The notes below the pieces were generated by a model. That model had not been told where the DNA came from. It saw only the letters and a list, made by a program, of their open reading frames with translations, and made no database searches. 64,000 bases of DNA from Bacteroidales bacterium (GTDB taxonomy: Bacteria > Bacteroidota > Bacteroidia > Bacteroidales > UBA932), in contig SFMG01000003.1 of NCBI GenBank assembly GCA_004554455.1, positions 1 to 64,000 on the forward strand, in the 5' to 3' direction. A program made the position numbers and the translations under genes. Positions 8,440 through 16,210 of the stretch are shown piece by piece; position 1 is the stretch's first letter; each line of letters opens with the position of its first letter.

Positions 8440-10533
8440 TTAACTTATTTTACTAAAGTCACGGACGGCGTAGCAATCCTTACGGAGCTCACGGCGCAGG
8501 AGCTCATTCTCCGGAGCCGAAAGTCCGGGATCGAGGTTCAGGATACGGTCTGCATAGGCACGGGCCTCGGAGAGCAGCTTCCCGTCACGGGCGAGGGACG
8601 CGATGGAGAGACTCACAGGAAGGCCGCTCTGCTGGGTGCCTTCAAGGTCCCCCGGGCCCCTCATTTTCATATCCTCCTCGGCGAGCTCGAAGCCATTCTC
8701 GGTACGGCACATCAGTTCTATGCGCTGTTTGGATTCCCGGCTCAGCTTCGGTCCCGTCATAAGCACACAGTAGGACTGCTCGCTGCCCCTGCCGACACGT
8801 CCGCGGAGCTGATGCAGCTGGCTCAGACCGAAGCGCTCGGCACTCTCTATGACCATAACTGACGCATTCGGCACATCCACCCCTACTTCTATCACCGAGG
8901 TGGCCACGAGTATGTCCGCGCGTCCCTCGCTGAAGGCTTTCATATTGAAATTCTTTTCCTCATTGGACTGCTTGCCGTGGACTATGGCCAGTTTGTAGTC
9001 AGGGAAAGGAAAGTCCGAAGCCATCTGCTCGTATCCCATTTCGAGATTCTTGTAGTCCATCTTCTCGCTTTCGAATATGAGCGGATATACCACAAATACC
9101 TGGCGTCCCAGAGCTATCTGCGATTTGAGGAAAGCATTGAGTCTGAGACGTTTGCCATCCGTGGCATGTATGGTATTCACCGGTTTGCGGCCAGGAGGCA
9201 TTTCGTCTATAACCGAGACGTCCAGGTCGCCGTAAAGGGTCATCGCCAGGGTCCGCGGGATAGGGGTTGCAGTCATAACCAGCACGTGTGGAGGCAGTTC
9301 TCCCGCCCCTTTGGCCCACAGTTTAGAACGCTGTTCTACGCCGAAACGGTGCTGCTCGTCGATGATGGCCAGCCCGAGGCCGCGAAAGCGCACGTTGTCT
9401 TCGATCAGGGCGTGGGTGCCCACTATTATGCCTATGCTGCCGTCTTCGAGGCCCGCGTGTATCTCGCGTCGTTCCGCGGCACGGCTGCTGCCCGTCAGCA
9501 GCGCGACTTTTACGCCTGTATCCGAGAGATATTTCGATATATTCCTGAAATGCTGCTGCGCCAGCACCTCGGTAGGCGCCATAATGCAGGCCTGGTAACC
9601 GTTGCCAACCGCTATCAGCGCACTGAGAACGGCGACCATAGTCTTTCCGCTGCCTACGTCGCCCTGCAGCAGACGGTTCATCTGGTGCCCGCTTTTCATA
9701 TCGTCCCGTATCTCGCGTATAACGCGTTTCTGCGCACCTGTAAGCGGGAAAGGCAGGGACTCGAAACAACGGTTGAAGGCGTCGCCGACCTTAGGCATCA
9801 ATATGCCCCGGCTGCCGTGGCTGCGTATATATCGCTGCTTCAGCAACGAGAGCTGCAGATAGAATAGTTCTTCGAACTTCAGGCGCCTCGTCGCGTCGGC
9901 AAGGGCTGCCTGGTCTTTTGGGAAATGTATATTCCTGAGCGCGTCCCTAAGCCCGCAGAGCCCTTTTTCGTGCAGCACGTATTCCGGCAGCGTTTCTTCG
10001 ATTTCGGGCATACAGGCGTTCAGGGCCGTTGACAACATACGGTTCATCATACGCCCCGTAATGCCGCTGTTCCGCAGTTTTTCCGTACTCGGATATATGC
10101 CCGTCAGCCTTCCGCTTCCCTGCGACAGCGCTCTGTCGGGACTGTCTATTTCCGGGTGGACCAGGTTGAAGCGGCCATTGAATTCCTGCGGCCTGCCGAA
10201 GAATATCCATTCGCTGCCTACGGTCAGTTTTTCGGCGACCCACTTCGTGCCTTTGAAGAATACGGCTTCGATGATGCCGCTGCCGTCGGAGAGCATTACG
10301 CTCAGTTTCTTCGCTCCGGCCTCCTGGCTCTGCACCCTCGCCCTCAGCTGCACGTAGGCATCGCCGCTGCGTATGTCGCATATACGCGTGAAGCTGCTCC
10401 GGTCGATATATCGATGGGGATAGAAGCGGAGCAGCTCGCCAAAGGTACTGATACCCAATTCCTTGGATATCAGTTCAGCCCTTTTGGGTCCCACCCCCGG
10501 CAGAAATTGTATGGAGCTCTCCAGTTCTTTCAT
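8440..10533 (-). CDS. recG: ATP-dependent DNA helicase RecG
   Basis: A 697-residue superfamily 2 helicase that rescues stalled replication forks and branch-migrates Holliday junctions. It has the N-terminal wedge/OB domain (about residues 60-160), Walker A (GDVGSGKT), a DEQH box (IIDEQHRFG), motif III (VMTATPIPRTL), and motifs V-VI (VATSVIEVGVDVPNAS and QLRGRVGRG). Length matches the family. The frame is open for another 363 bases upstream, but that part translates to repeat-derived Gly-Ser-Thr and Pro-rich sequence; the ATG at 10533 (MKELESSIQFLPGVG) matches known RecG N-termini. The leader carries a 9-bp minisatellite. Confidence 0.95.
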   Translation of the reverse strand: MKELESSIQFLPGVGPKRAELISKELGISTFGELLRFYPHRYIDRSSFTRICDIRSGDAYVQLRARVQSQEAGAKKLSVMLSDGSGIIEAVFFKGTKWVAEKLTVGSEWIFFGRPQEFNGRFNLVHPEIDSPDRALSQGSGRLTGIYPSTEKLRNSGITGRMMNRMLSTALNACMPEIEETLPEYVLHEKGLCGLRDALRNIHFPKDQAALADATRRLKFEELFYLQLSLLKQRYIRSHGSRGILMPKVGDAFNRCFESLPFPLTGAQKRVIREIRDDMKSGHQMNRLLQGDVGSGKTMVAVLSALIAVGNGYQACIMAPTEVLAQQHFRNISKYLSDTGVKVALLTGSSRAAERREIHAGLEDGSIGIIVGTHALIEDNVRFRGLGLAIIDEQHRFGVEQRSKLWAKGAGELPPHVLVMTATPIPRTLAMTLYGDLDVSVIDEMPPGRKPVNTIHATDGKRLRLNAFLKSQIALGRQVFVVYPLIFESEKMDYKNLEMGYEQMASDFPFPDYKLAIVHGKQSNEEKNFNMKAFSEGRADILVATSVIEVGVDVPNASVMVIESAERFGLSQLHQLRGRVGRGSEQSYCVLMTGPKLSRESKQRIELMCRTENGFELAEEDMKMRGPGDLEGTQQSGLPVSLSIASLARDGKLLSEARAYADRILNLDPGLSAPENELLRRELRKDCYAVRDFSKIS

Positions 10534-10542
10534 CCTATGCCT

Positions 10543-10659
10543 TCCGACTTTTCCGATCCTTCCGGTACTTCCGGTACTTCCGGTACTTCCGGCGCTTCCG
10601 GTGCTTCCGGTACTTCCGGTACTTCCGGTACTTCCGACGCTTCCGGTGCTTCCGCCGTT
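10543..10659 (-). repeat. 9-bp minisatellite in the recG leader
   Basis: Thirteen consecutive 9-bp units of consensus TCCGGTACT (plus strand) begin 10 bases before the recG start codon. Six units match the consensus exactly and the others differ by one to four bases, with more divergent units at the ends. The tract lies between the predicted promoter and the start codon and is in frame with recG, where it would encode Gly-Ser-Thr repeats if translation began further upstream. Confidence 0.92.
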
Positions 10660-10689
10660 CCTGACCATCGGGCAGGGGCAGCGATAATG

Positions 10690-10720
10690 CAAAGGTAAAA
10701 ATCTTTGGGGTGTCGCGCAA
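10690..10720 (-). promoter_or_regulatory. Promoter of recG
   Basis: On the minus strand TTG (10718-10720) and TACCTTTG (10690-10697) are 20 bases apart. The leader to the recG start would be about 150 bases and includes the whole 9-bp repeat tract. Confidence 0.65.
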
Positions 10721-10754
10721 TTTTCCCCGACAGGAATCGAAGCCGGATACCATT

Positions 10755-10903
10755 GCGGCGGGAGAATGGGCACGAGGCTGACCACGGGCAGCGGCGGGGA
10801 GATGGGGTGCGAGACTGACCACGGGAAGCGACAGGATGATTGGGCCCGAGGCTGACCACGGGCAGCTGCGGGGAGATGGGGTACGAGACTGACCACGGGC
10901 AGC
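10755..10903. repeat. Repeat locus 1, GC-rich family with exact 37-bp period
   Basis: The element GACCACGGG begins at 10780, 10817, 10854 and 10891, exactly 37 bases apart, within units that also carry GCGGCGGGGAGATGGGGT-like and CGAGACT-like segments. A diverged fifth unit precedes 10780. The same family recurs in opposite orientation at 50401-50532. Confidence 0.9.
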
Positions 10904-10972
10904 GGCGGGGACAGGGCGCCACTCCGGCGGCTTTTACTTAGGATTATGCCGCCTTCGTGGCATCCTGTCCCA
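10904..10972. repeat. Hairpin repeat element, copy 1
   Basis: An interrupted palindrome: outer arms GGCGGGGACAGG and CCTGTCCC, inner arms GCCACTCCGGCGGC and GCCGCCTTCGTGGC, around an AT-rich loop reading CTTTTACTTAGGATTAT. Four more copies occur in the window (two of the four other loci), in the opposite orientation. Confidence 0.88.
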
Positions 10973-11230
10973 GCCTGCGTCCGCCACGGTCATTCTGCAG
11001 GCGGGGCAAACTCTCTTGCTACAGCGATGGTGCTGCAGGGGGCCGTTCTTAGTTGCAGCAGCGAAGGCGCTGCATCGATTCGCAAGTCTGGGCCTGAAAT
11101 CAAGAATCGATGCACGCTGGCTTTGCGACTACGATCTGCAGGCGAAACCATTCTCTGTTGCCACAAAGAAAATTAGTATCGGACGCGGACCACATTGTCG
11201 CTACGACCGTAGCAGGCGGAACCATTTGCT
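10973..11230. repeat. Repeat locus 1, single 44-bp palindrome flanked by degenerate 74-bp-family units
   Basis: At 11071-11114 stands one copy of the 44-bp element with perfect 11-bp arms TGCATCGATTC and GAATCGATGCA. On both sides are degenerate units of the family that in other loci repeats every 73-75 bases (marked by CTGCAGGCG and ATCGGACGCGGAC). Short open frames across this stretch are repeat-derived and not proposed as genes. Composition switches to AT-rich DNA at about 11230. Confidence 0.85.
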
Positions 11231-11374
11231 GGATTATTTCCAGCTGCTTGTACTTGTTCTTGTTGTCTTAGTTTACTTACGTCTAAAGCCGGAATTGTTC
11301 CTAATTAATAGTTCACTGTTCGCGATATCGGCTTTTTTAAATCATGACTTTAATTATTGTTACAAATCTTAACT
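11231..11374. other. Left edge of an AT-rich island, no gene seen
   Basis: The sequence becomes AT-rich directly after the last repeat unit and stays so until about 12765. This part has no convincing coding frame; it holds the downstream flank of the disrupted gene that follows. Confidence 0.5.
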
Positions 11375-12075
11375 TTAGTAATCTAAAATATGTAATGTTT
11401 TCAAGTTAGATTTTTGGGTTTCTTCAAATTTAATTCCTGAGTAATCTTTAAAATTAGTGTCCCCTGCTACAAAGTCAATTAAGTACTGTGCGGACTTGTC
11501 ATCTAGCCTAACTTCACGTATTAAGGTTTTTACAGTATTGTTTTTAGCCGGAATATCTTCATGGATTAGGATTCCTAGAAATGAATCTTCGCCAATATCG
11601 TGGTAAATAATTTTAGTTATGCTAGGTAGCATCAAGTTTTTGTTTCCTTTGTAATCATTCTGGATATAATATACGCGCCAAACAGTAGAAGAGGTATCAC
11701 CTTTTGATGTTGTAAATACAAGTTTTCCTTTTTGTTTATTTCCTGTACAATCGATTATTTTTTGTATTTTCTTTAATTTAAGTTCTGGAACTCTTTGAAC
11801 AAGCTCATCCTCTTGCGTTTGAGTGTATTCATACGCTTTTGGTGCGGTAGCGTTCGCTTGAGCAACAAGTTCTGTTAAATGTTCACTGTCAATTGACACA
11901 AATTGTGCTGGTTGTTTGCCCTCTGCCTGCCCTCTGCCATTGGTGCCATTGCAAGCATGATGATTACTGGAACGCTTGCTAATGGATTTGCTTTATGTGA
12001 ATTCTTATCTTTTTCCCCTGTGAATGTGTATTGGTTAGCGTTTGTGCTAACACTGTTAATAGGTAATACTGCCAT
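11375..12075 (-). pseudogene. Unknown protein gene split by an 11-bp tandem duplication
   Basis: Two overlapping frames make one gene. The upstream part starts at 12075 (MAVLPINSVSTNANQYTFTG) and runs into a perfect 11-bp tandem duplication (11917-11927 and 11928-11938), after which it terminates at 11875. The downstream part lies in another phase (SIDSEHLTELVAQANATAP onward) to a stop at 11375. Removing one 11-bp copy joins them into one frame of 229 residues reading MAEGKQPAQFVSIDS across the junction. I recognise no domain. The protein is Lys/Asp-rich, with a short hydrophobic stretch near residues 33-46. Base composition is far more AT-rich than in flanking genes, suggesting acquisition from elsewhere. 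It may be dead, or switchable by slippage. Confidence 0.72.
11917..11938. repeat. Perfect 11-bp tandem duplication causing a frameshift
   Basis: TGCCCTCTGCC occurs twice without interruption. Eleven is not a multiple of three, so the second copy moves the reading frame of the minus-strand gene that contains it. Confidence 0.92.
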
Positions 12076-12097
12076 ACTAACACCCCTTTTTTGTATT

Positions 12098-12128
12098 CAA
12101 ATTTATTGGGTTAACCCCTTAACCCCAA
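12098..12128 (-). promoter_or_regulatory. Promoter of the disrupted gene
   Basis: On the minus strand TTG (12126-12128) and TAAATTTG (12098-12105) are 20 bases apart, 22 bases before the start codon. A GGGGTTAAGGGGTTAACCC-like imperfect repeat overlaps the spacer and could be an operator. Confidence 0.6.
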
Positions 12129-12291
12129 GTCTAACTCTTTTCGCTACAATTATAGCAATTTTTCCTAATCTTGTAAAGGTAGTTGAAAACTCTACCTTTA
12201 CCTCGACTGTACGTTATAAAATTACTCAAAATAATTTTTGCTTATAGGAAAGGCTACCGTTTGCATCGGAAAGAAGAAAGTCATTGAAATC

Positions 12292-12322
12292 TTGTGACTT
12301 GGCTGGTTCTTCGCTATTTTTG
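12292..12322 (+). promoter_or_regulatory. Promoter of the antitoxin-like gene
   Basis: TTG at 12292-12294 and TATTTTTG at 12315-12322 are 20 bases apart; the start codon follows 20 bases later. Confidence 0.6.
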
Positions 12323-12342
12323 CATCTATAAGGAAAAGAGTT

Positions 12343-12537
12343 ATGGAAGCATTTAATGTTCAGATTAATGTCCCGAAAGAGGATCTCCCGTTCCTTCGCA
12401 AGATAGCGAAAGGGATGGGTTGGACCATTACTTCTACAAAGAAGAGTGGTGTTGAGCAGGGCCTTGAAGATATTGAGGCCGGGCGTGTCTATCATGCTGC
12501 CAATGCTAAGGATATGATTGCTCAGATTCTTGGTTGA
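12343..12537 (+). CDS. Small antitoxin-like protein
   Basis: A 64-residue acidic protein (MEAFNVQINVPKEDLPFLRKIAKGMGW...). The pattern of a short beta strand, a helix with a conserved GW, then a Lys/Ser-rich turn and a C-terminal helix resembles small antitoxin-like proteins that precede YafQ/RelE-type toxin genes in Bacteroidales. Its stop overlaps the start of the next frame (TGATG), the usual coupling of antitoxin and toxin. Composition is AT-rich like the rest of the island. Identification rests on size, context and the partner, not on a diagnostic motif. Confidence 0.6.
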   Translation: MEAFNVQINVPKEDLPFLRKIAKGMGWTITSTKKSGVEQGLEDIEAGRVYHAANAKDMIAQILG

Positions 12538-12713
12538 TGTACAGCATTGGTTATACCAATCAGTTTAAGAAGTCTCTTAAACGCTGCGTCAAGAGGGGCT
12601 TGGACGTTTCTTTGAATGGCGTCCTAAAGGGCGCTTTTTCTGAGTATTCTCATAACAGAAAACCACCGGCGTTATCCCGGATAGTTTTTCTAAGGAATAT
12701 AATCTTGATATAA
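12537..12713 (+). pseudogene. Truncated YafQ/RelE-type toxin remnant
   Basis: The first 24 residues (MYSIGYTNQFKKSLKRCVKRGLD) match the start of YafQ-type mRNA interferases, which are normally about 90 residues. After that the sequence no longer resembles the family, and it stops after 58 residues without the C-terminal catalytic region. A second phase downstream (to about 12760) gives DSFSKEYNLDIMSNPDNY, which I cannot align confidently to a toxin tail. Repeat locus 2 starts about 55 bases further on, so the end of the gene may have been lost to rearrangement. Likely inactive. Confidence 0.6.
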
Positions 12714-12769
12714 TGTCTAATCCGGACAACTATTTATGCTATTATAGATCAAGGTTTTAGCGAGTTATT

Positions 12770-13060
12770 CGGATGCGGAAGATCGCCGCCGCTACGGCTA
12801 CTGCAGGCGAAACTATTCTCCTTTGCGACAACGAAGAATAGAATCGGACTCGGAACTTCGTTGCTGCTACGGCCGCTGCAGGCGGGCCATTCTCCTTTGC
12901 GGCGACGAAGAATAGAATCGGACGCGGACCTCGTTGCGGCGACGGCCGCTGCAGGCGAGCCATTCTCCTTTGCCGCAACGAAGAATAGAATCGGACACGG
13001 ACCTCGTTGCGGCGACGGCCATAGCAGGCGGGCCATTCTCCACCGCCACGACGATTGTGT
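12770..13060. repeat. Repeat locus 2, 73-74-bp family, about four units
   Basis: AATAGAATCGGA recurs at 12837, 12911 and 12984, spaced 74 and 73 bases. Units contain CTGCAGGCG, CCATTCTCCTTTGC and CGACGAAGAATAG segments, with a variable GC-rich centre. The array leads directly into the 72-bp array. Long open frames in both directions across it are a by-product of the repeat. Confidence 0.88.
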
Positions 13061-13537
13061 TGCATCGATTCCCAAGTCTGGGCCTGAAATCGAGAATCGA
13101 TGCACGCAGGAGGGCATAAACAGGCAAAACCATGCATCGATTCGCAGGTCTGGCCTTGAAATCAAGAATCGATGCACGCTGGAGGGCATAAACAGGCAAA
13201 ACCCTGCATCGATTCCCAAGTTCGGGCCTAAAATCAAGAATCGATGCACGAAAGAGGGTGTTAACGGGGAAAAGCATGCATCGATTCGCAAGTCTAGCCT
13301 TGAAATCAAGAATCGATGCACGAAAGAGGGTGTTAACGGGGAAAAGCTTACATCGATTCCCAAGTCTAGGCCTGAAATCAAGAATCACTGCACGCTGGAG
13401 GGCATAAACAGGCAAAACCCTGCATCGATTCCCAAGTCTAGGCCTGAAATCAAGAATCGCTGCACGCAAGGGGGCATAAACGGGCATAACTTTGCAGCGA
13501 TTGCCAAGTTTACCCCCTGAAATCCGGAATCACTGCA
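13061..13537. repeat. Repeat locus 2, seven 44-bp palindromes at exactly 72-bp period
   Basis: Copies begin at 13061, 13133, 13205, 13277, 13349, 13421 and 13493. Each is 44 bases with arms TGCATCGATTC and GAATCGATGCA and a conserved centre (CCAAGTCTGGGCCTGAAATCAA); the last copies are degenerate and the seventh is 45 bases. The 28-base links are also conserved (two types, ending AACAGGCAAAACC or AACGGGGAAAAGC). Conserved links rule out a CRISPR array. Orientation is the same as in locus 1. Confidence 0.93.
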
Positions 13538-13607
13538 GGAAGTAGCCCATCTTCAGCACGCACCCTCAGCACGCCCCCAGCCACGAAGCCACCCCGCACC
13601 CCCAACA

Positions 13608-13640
13608 TTTTGAAAATTCTTGGGAAAATCCGTATATTCG
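13608..13640 (+). promoter_or_regulatory. Promoter of pdxA
   Basis: TTTTG at 13608-13612 and TATATTCG at 13633-13640 are 20 bases apart; the -7 box has one mismatch to TAnnTTTG. The leader to 13735 contains short CCCCAAGCATAAA direct repeats. Confidence 0.5.
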
Positions 13641-13734
13641 CGGGGATTGTCTAAGCACAACCCAAAGAACAACCCCAAGCATAAACCCCAAGCATAAACC
13701 CCAACACGGAAAACACAAAACCCCAAAGAATAAT

Positions 13735-14817
13735 ATGGCAAGAAAACTTATAGTGGGCATCACCCAGGGAGACGGCAACGGAATAGGATACGAAGTCATC
13801 ATCAAGGCCCTGGCAGACGAAAGGGTGCTCGACATGTTCACACCGGTAATCTACGGTTCATCCAAGATCTTCGGATTCTACAAGAAGCAGATACACAACA
13901 TCGAGCAGATCAACACCAACGTGATCAACTCGGCCAAGGACATACACAACAAGAGGGTCAACATAGTCAACTGTTTGCCTGACAATGTGTTCGTAGAGCC
14001 GGGACAGCCGACCAGCGAATCCGCGAAATCCGCGATGACAGCCCTGAGCCGCGCAATAGCCGACATCAAGGCGGGCGACATAGACGTGCTCGTGACCGCA
14101 CCTATAAACAAGAGGGCGATGGTCAACGAAGGCTTCGGCTACACCGGTCACACCGAATATCTGGAGAAAGAGTTCGGAGTGGACGAGATAGCGATGATAA
14201 TGGTCAGCGAATCCCTCAAGGTGGGAGTGGTGACCGGGCACATTCCGCTGAAAGACGTGGCAGGCAGCATCAGCACCGAAAAGATACTGAGCAAGCTCCG
14301 CATCATGAAACTCTCCCTCCAGAGGGACTTCGGAATCGACTCCCCGAAGATTGCGGTACTGGGTCTGAACCCGCACTGCGGCGACGGAGGACTGCTTGGA
14401 GAAGAGGAGCAGCAGATCATACTCCCTGCCGTGCAGAAGGCAAACGAAGAAGGCATACTCGCCTTCGGCCCATACTCCCCTGACGGCTTCTTCGGCCTGG
14501 GCAACTATGCCAAGTACGACGCAGTCCTGGCTATGTACCACGACCAGGGGCTCGCCCCGTTCAAGGCCCTGGCCTTCGAACAGGGAGTGAACTTCACCGC
14601 AGGCCTGCCTATAGTCAGGACCTCCCCGGACCACGGCACCGCCTACGAGATGGCCGGACGCGACCTGGCGGACCCGCACTCCATGATGGCCTCCATTTAC
14701 ACAGCCATAGACATCTACAACAGCCGCGAGGCCTACGACAGGCTCGTCGAAGGCCGTATGAAGGTGCAGATGCCTGACCTGGAAATCAAGGCTCGCGGAG
14801 GCAAGATAATCGAATAG
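13735..14817 (+). CDS. pdxA: 4-hydroxythreonine-4-phosphate dehydrogenase PdxA
   Basis: A 360-residue NAD-dependent dehydrogenase of the DXP-dependent pyridoxal phosphate pathway; it oxidises and decarboxylates 4-phosphohydroxy-L-threonine in the cytoplasm. Family marks include the early VGITQGDGNGIGYEV motif, His139 in GHTEYL, a metal-binding His in LNPHCGDGG and another in MYHDQGLAPFK. Length is slightly above the usual 330-350. The start at 13735 gives the canonical N-terminus. The following rnhA, WYL and S9 peptidase genes lie close behind and may share the transcript. Pyridoxal phosphate supply is not obviously related to those neighbours. Confidence 0.95.
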   Translation: MARKLIVGITQGDGNGIGYEVIIKALADERVLDMFTPVIYGSSKIFGFYKKQIHNIEQINTNVINSAKDIHNKRVNIVNCLPDNVFVEPGQPTSESAKSAMTALSRAIADIKAGDIDVLVTAPINKRAMVNEGFGYTGHTEYLEKEFGVDEIAMIMVSESLKVGVVTGHIPLKDVAGSISTEKILSKLRIMKLSLQRDFGIDSPKIAVLGLNPHCGDGGLLGEEEQQIILPAVQKANEEGILAFGPYSPDGFFGLGNYAKYDAVLAMYHDQGLAPFKALAFEQGVNFTAGLPIVRTSPDHGTAYEMAGRDLADPHSMMASIYTAIDIYNSREAYDRLVEGRMKVQMPDLEIKARGGKIIE

Positions 14818-14832
14818 AACTTCACTGCGGGA

Positions 14833-15324
14833 ATGACGGAAAGGCAGCTGATCTACCTTTACACCGACGGCGCATCGAGCGGAAATCCCGGGCCGGGAGG
14901 CTACGGGGCCATCTTGCGTTGCGGAAACTACGAGAAGGAACTCTCGGGCGGTTTCGCCTGCACGACCAACAACCGTATGGAACTGCTGGCAGTCATAAAA
15001 GGCCTGGAAGCTGTGAAATGGGAACACGCCAGAATCATAGTGACCAGCGATTCCTCCTATGTGGTGAACGCAATCAACCAGGGCTGGCTGGAAGGCTGGA
15101 TAAGGCGCGGCTGGAAAAAGGTGAAAAACCCCGACCTCTGGCAACGGCTCCTCCCGCTTCTGCGCAGGCACGAGGTCAGTTTCCAATGGATACGCGGCCA
15201 CAACGGCCATCCAGAAAACGAAAGATGCGACGCCCTGGCTGTAGCGGCCGGACAGGGTGCCGTTTCAAAAGGAGTGACACTGCCGCCGGATGAGGGCTAT
15301 ATCAATGAACAACAAACTGATTGA
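14833..15324 (+). CDS. rnhA: Ribonuclease HI
   Basis: A 163-residue enzyme that cuts the RNA strand of RNA-DNA hybrids, removing R-loops and primer remnants. The DEDD metal-binding residues are visible: Asp12 (LYTDGASSGNPG), Glu50 (NRMELLA), Asp73 (TSDSSYV) and Asp133 (RCDALA). The basic handle region (LEGWIRRGWKKVKNPDLW) typical of E. coli-type enzymes is present. It starts 15 bases after pdxA and its last 20 bases overlap the start of the WYL gene, so the three are probably translated from one mRNA. Confidence 0.95.
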   Translation: MTERQLIYLYTDGASSGNPGPGGYGAILRCGNYEKELSGGFACTTNNRMELLAVIKGLEAVKWEHARIIVTSDSSYVVNAINQGWLEGWIRRGWKKVKNPDLWQRLLPLLRRHEVSFQWIRGHNGHPENERCDALAVAAGQGAVSKGVTLPPDEGYINEQQTD

Positions 15325-16210
15325 GCGATATATCTGGCTGATCCAGACCTTCTTGAAGGCCGGTGCGAGGGGAATGGACCTCCAGGAAATCCAGTCCAGG
15401 TGGGAGTCCAGATGGGGCGAGACATATACCCGCCGTTCCTTCTGCAACCACCGCGACCATATACGCGAAATCTTCGGCATACACATAGACTGCCGCCGCA
15501 GCGACAATATATACCTTATAGACTACGACGCCTACGCCGACGACAACAGTCCGCTCAAATGGGCGATAGAGAACCTGTCGCGACGCAATCTCGCCGAACT
15601 CGCGAAGGAGGGCCTGAAGGGCCGTATCGCCTTCGAGGATATACCGGGCGGCAAAAATTTCCTGCTGCAGCTGGTCGATGCCATGGAGAACAATCTCTGC
15701 ATACGCATCGTATATCGCAAATATTCCAGCAGCGAAAGCAACGCCTACACGGTCCGTCCCTACGCAGTCAAGGAATATGCGAAGCGCTGGTACCTCGTCG
15801 CCTACTGCGAAGAAAAGGGGGATATAAGGGTATATGCGCTCGACAGGCTGCGCAACATAGAGTTCACTGAGCGCGTATTCAGACTGCCGGCAGGCTTCGA
15901 CGTGGATGAACTGTTCTCCGACTGCTTCGGCATATACCTGCCCGACAAGGGTTCGGAGCGTCAGCGCGTCATCTTCAAGGTCACGCCGCAGGAGGCTCCC
16001 TACCTCGACGACCTGCCTCTGCACTGGAGCCAGAAGAGAATTGGAACGGCAGAGGACGGACGTCTGATTTATAGAATAGACGTACATCTGAACCACAGGC
16101 TGCTGATGGAATTCCTCTCCCGGGGAAGGGCCATCGAAGTGTGTGAACCCCTGGAATTCAGGCAGATGATATCAGAAGAAATCACCAAAACAAAAACATT
16201 GTATGAGTAG
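15305..16210 (+). CDS. WYL-domain transcriptional regulator
   Basis: A 301-residue protein: an N-terminal winged helix-turn-helix-like region (about residues 1-65), a linker, then a WYL domain (about 115-200) with the diagnostic RWYLVAYC and the YALDRLRNI strand, and a C-terminal extension. WYL proteins are transcription factors that sense ligands, often nucleic acids or nucleotides, and are common near DNA repair and defence genes. The ATG at 15305 was chosen over one at 15290 because it starts the helical domain (MNNKLIERY). It overlaps rnhA by 20 bases and the peptidase gene by 8. No operator is evident. Confidence 0.85.
   Translation: MNNKLIERYIWLIQTFLKAGARGMDLQEIQSRWESRWGETYTRRSFCNHRDHIREIFGIHIDCRRSDNIYLIDYDAYADDNSPLKWAIENLSRRNLAELAKEGLKGRIAFEDIPGGKNFLLQLVDAMENNLCIRIVYRKYSSSESNAYTVRPYAVKEYAKRWYLVAYCEEKGDIRVYALDRLRNIEFTERVFRLPAGFDVDELFSDCFGIYLPDKGSERQRVIFKVTPQEAPYLDDLPLHWSQKRIGTAEDGRLIYRIDVHLNHRLLMEFLSRGRAIEVCEPLEFRQMISEEITKTKTLYE

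Noticed and set aside
10534..10896. N-terminal extension of RecG, 121 residues
   Set aside because: It consists of translated minisatellite and 37-bp repeat units and lies across the predicted promoter; normal RecG proteins start at the ATG at 10533.
12749..13520. Open frames of 200 or more residues in both directions across repeat locus 2, with repeated ILDFRPRLGNRC or similar peptides
   Set aside because: They translate the 72- and 74-bp repeats in several phases at once; 72 is divisible by three, so stop-free repeats stay open. No signal, domain or start context supports a protein.
13061..13537. CRISPR array
   Set aside because: The 28-base segments between palindromes are themselves conserved in sequence within and between loci, and no cas genes are in the window.
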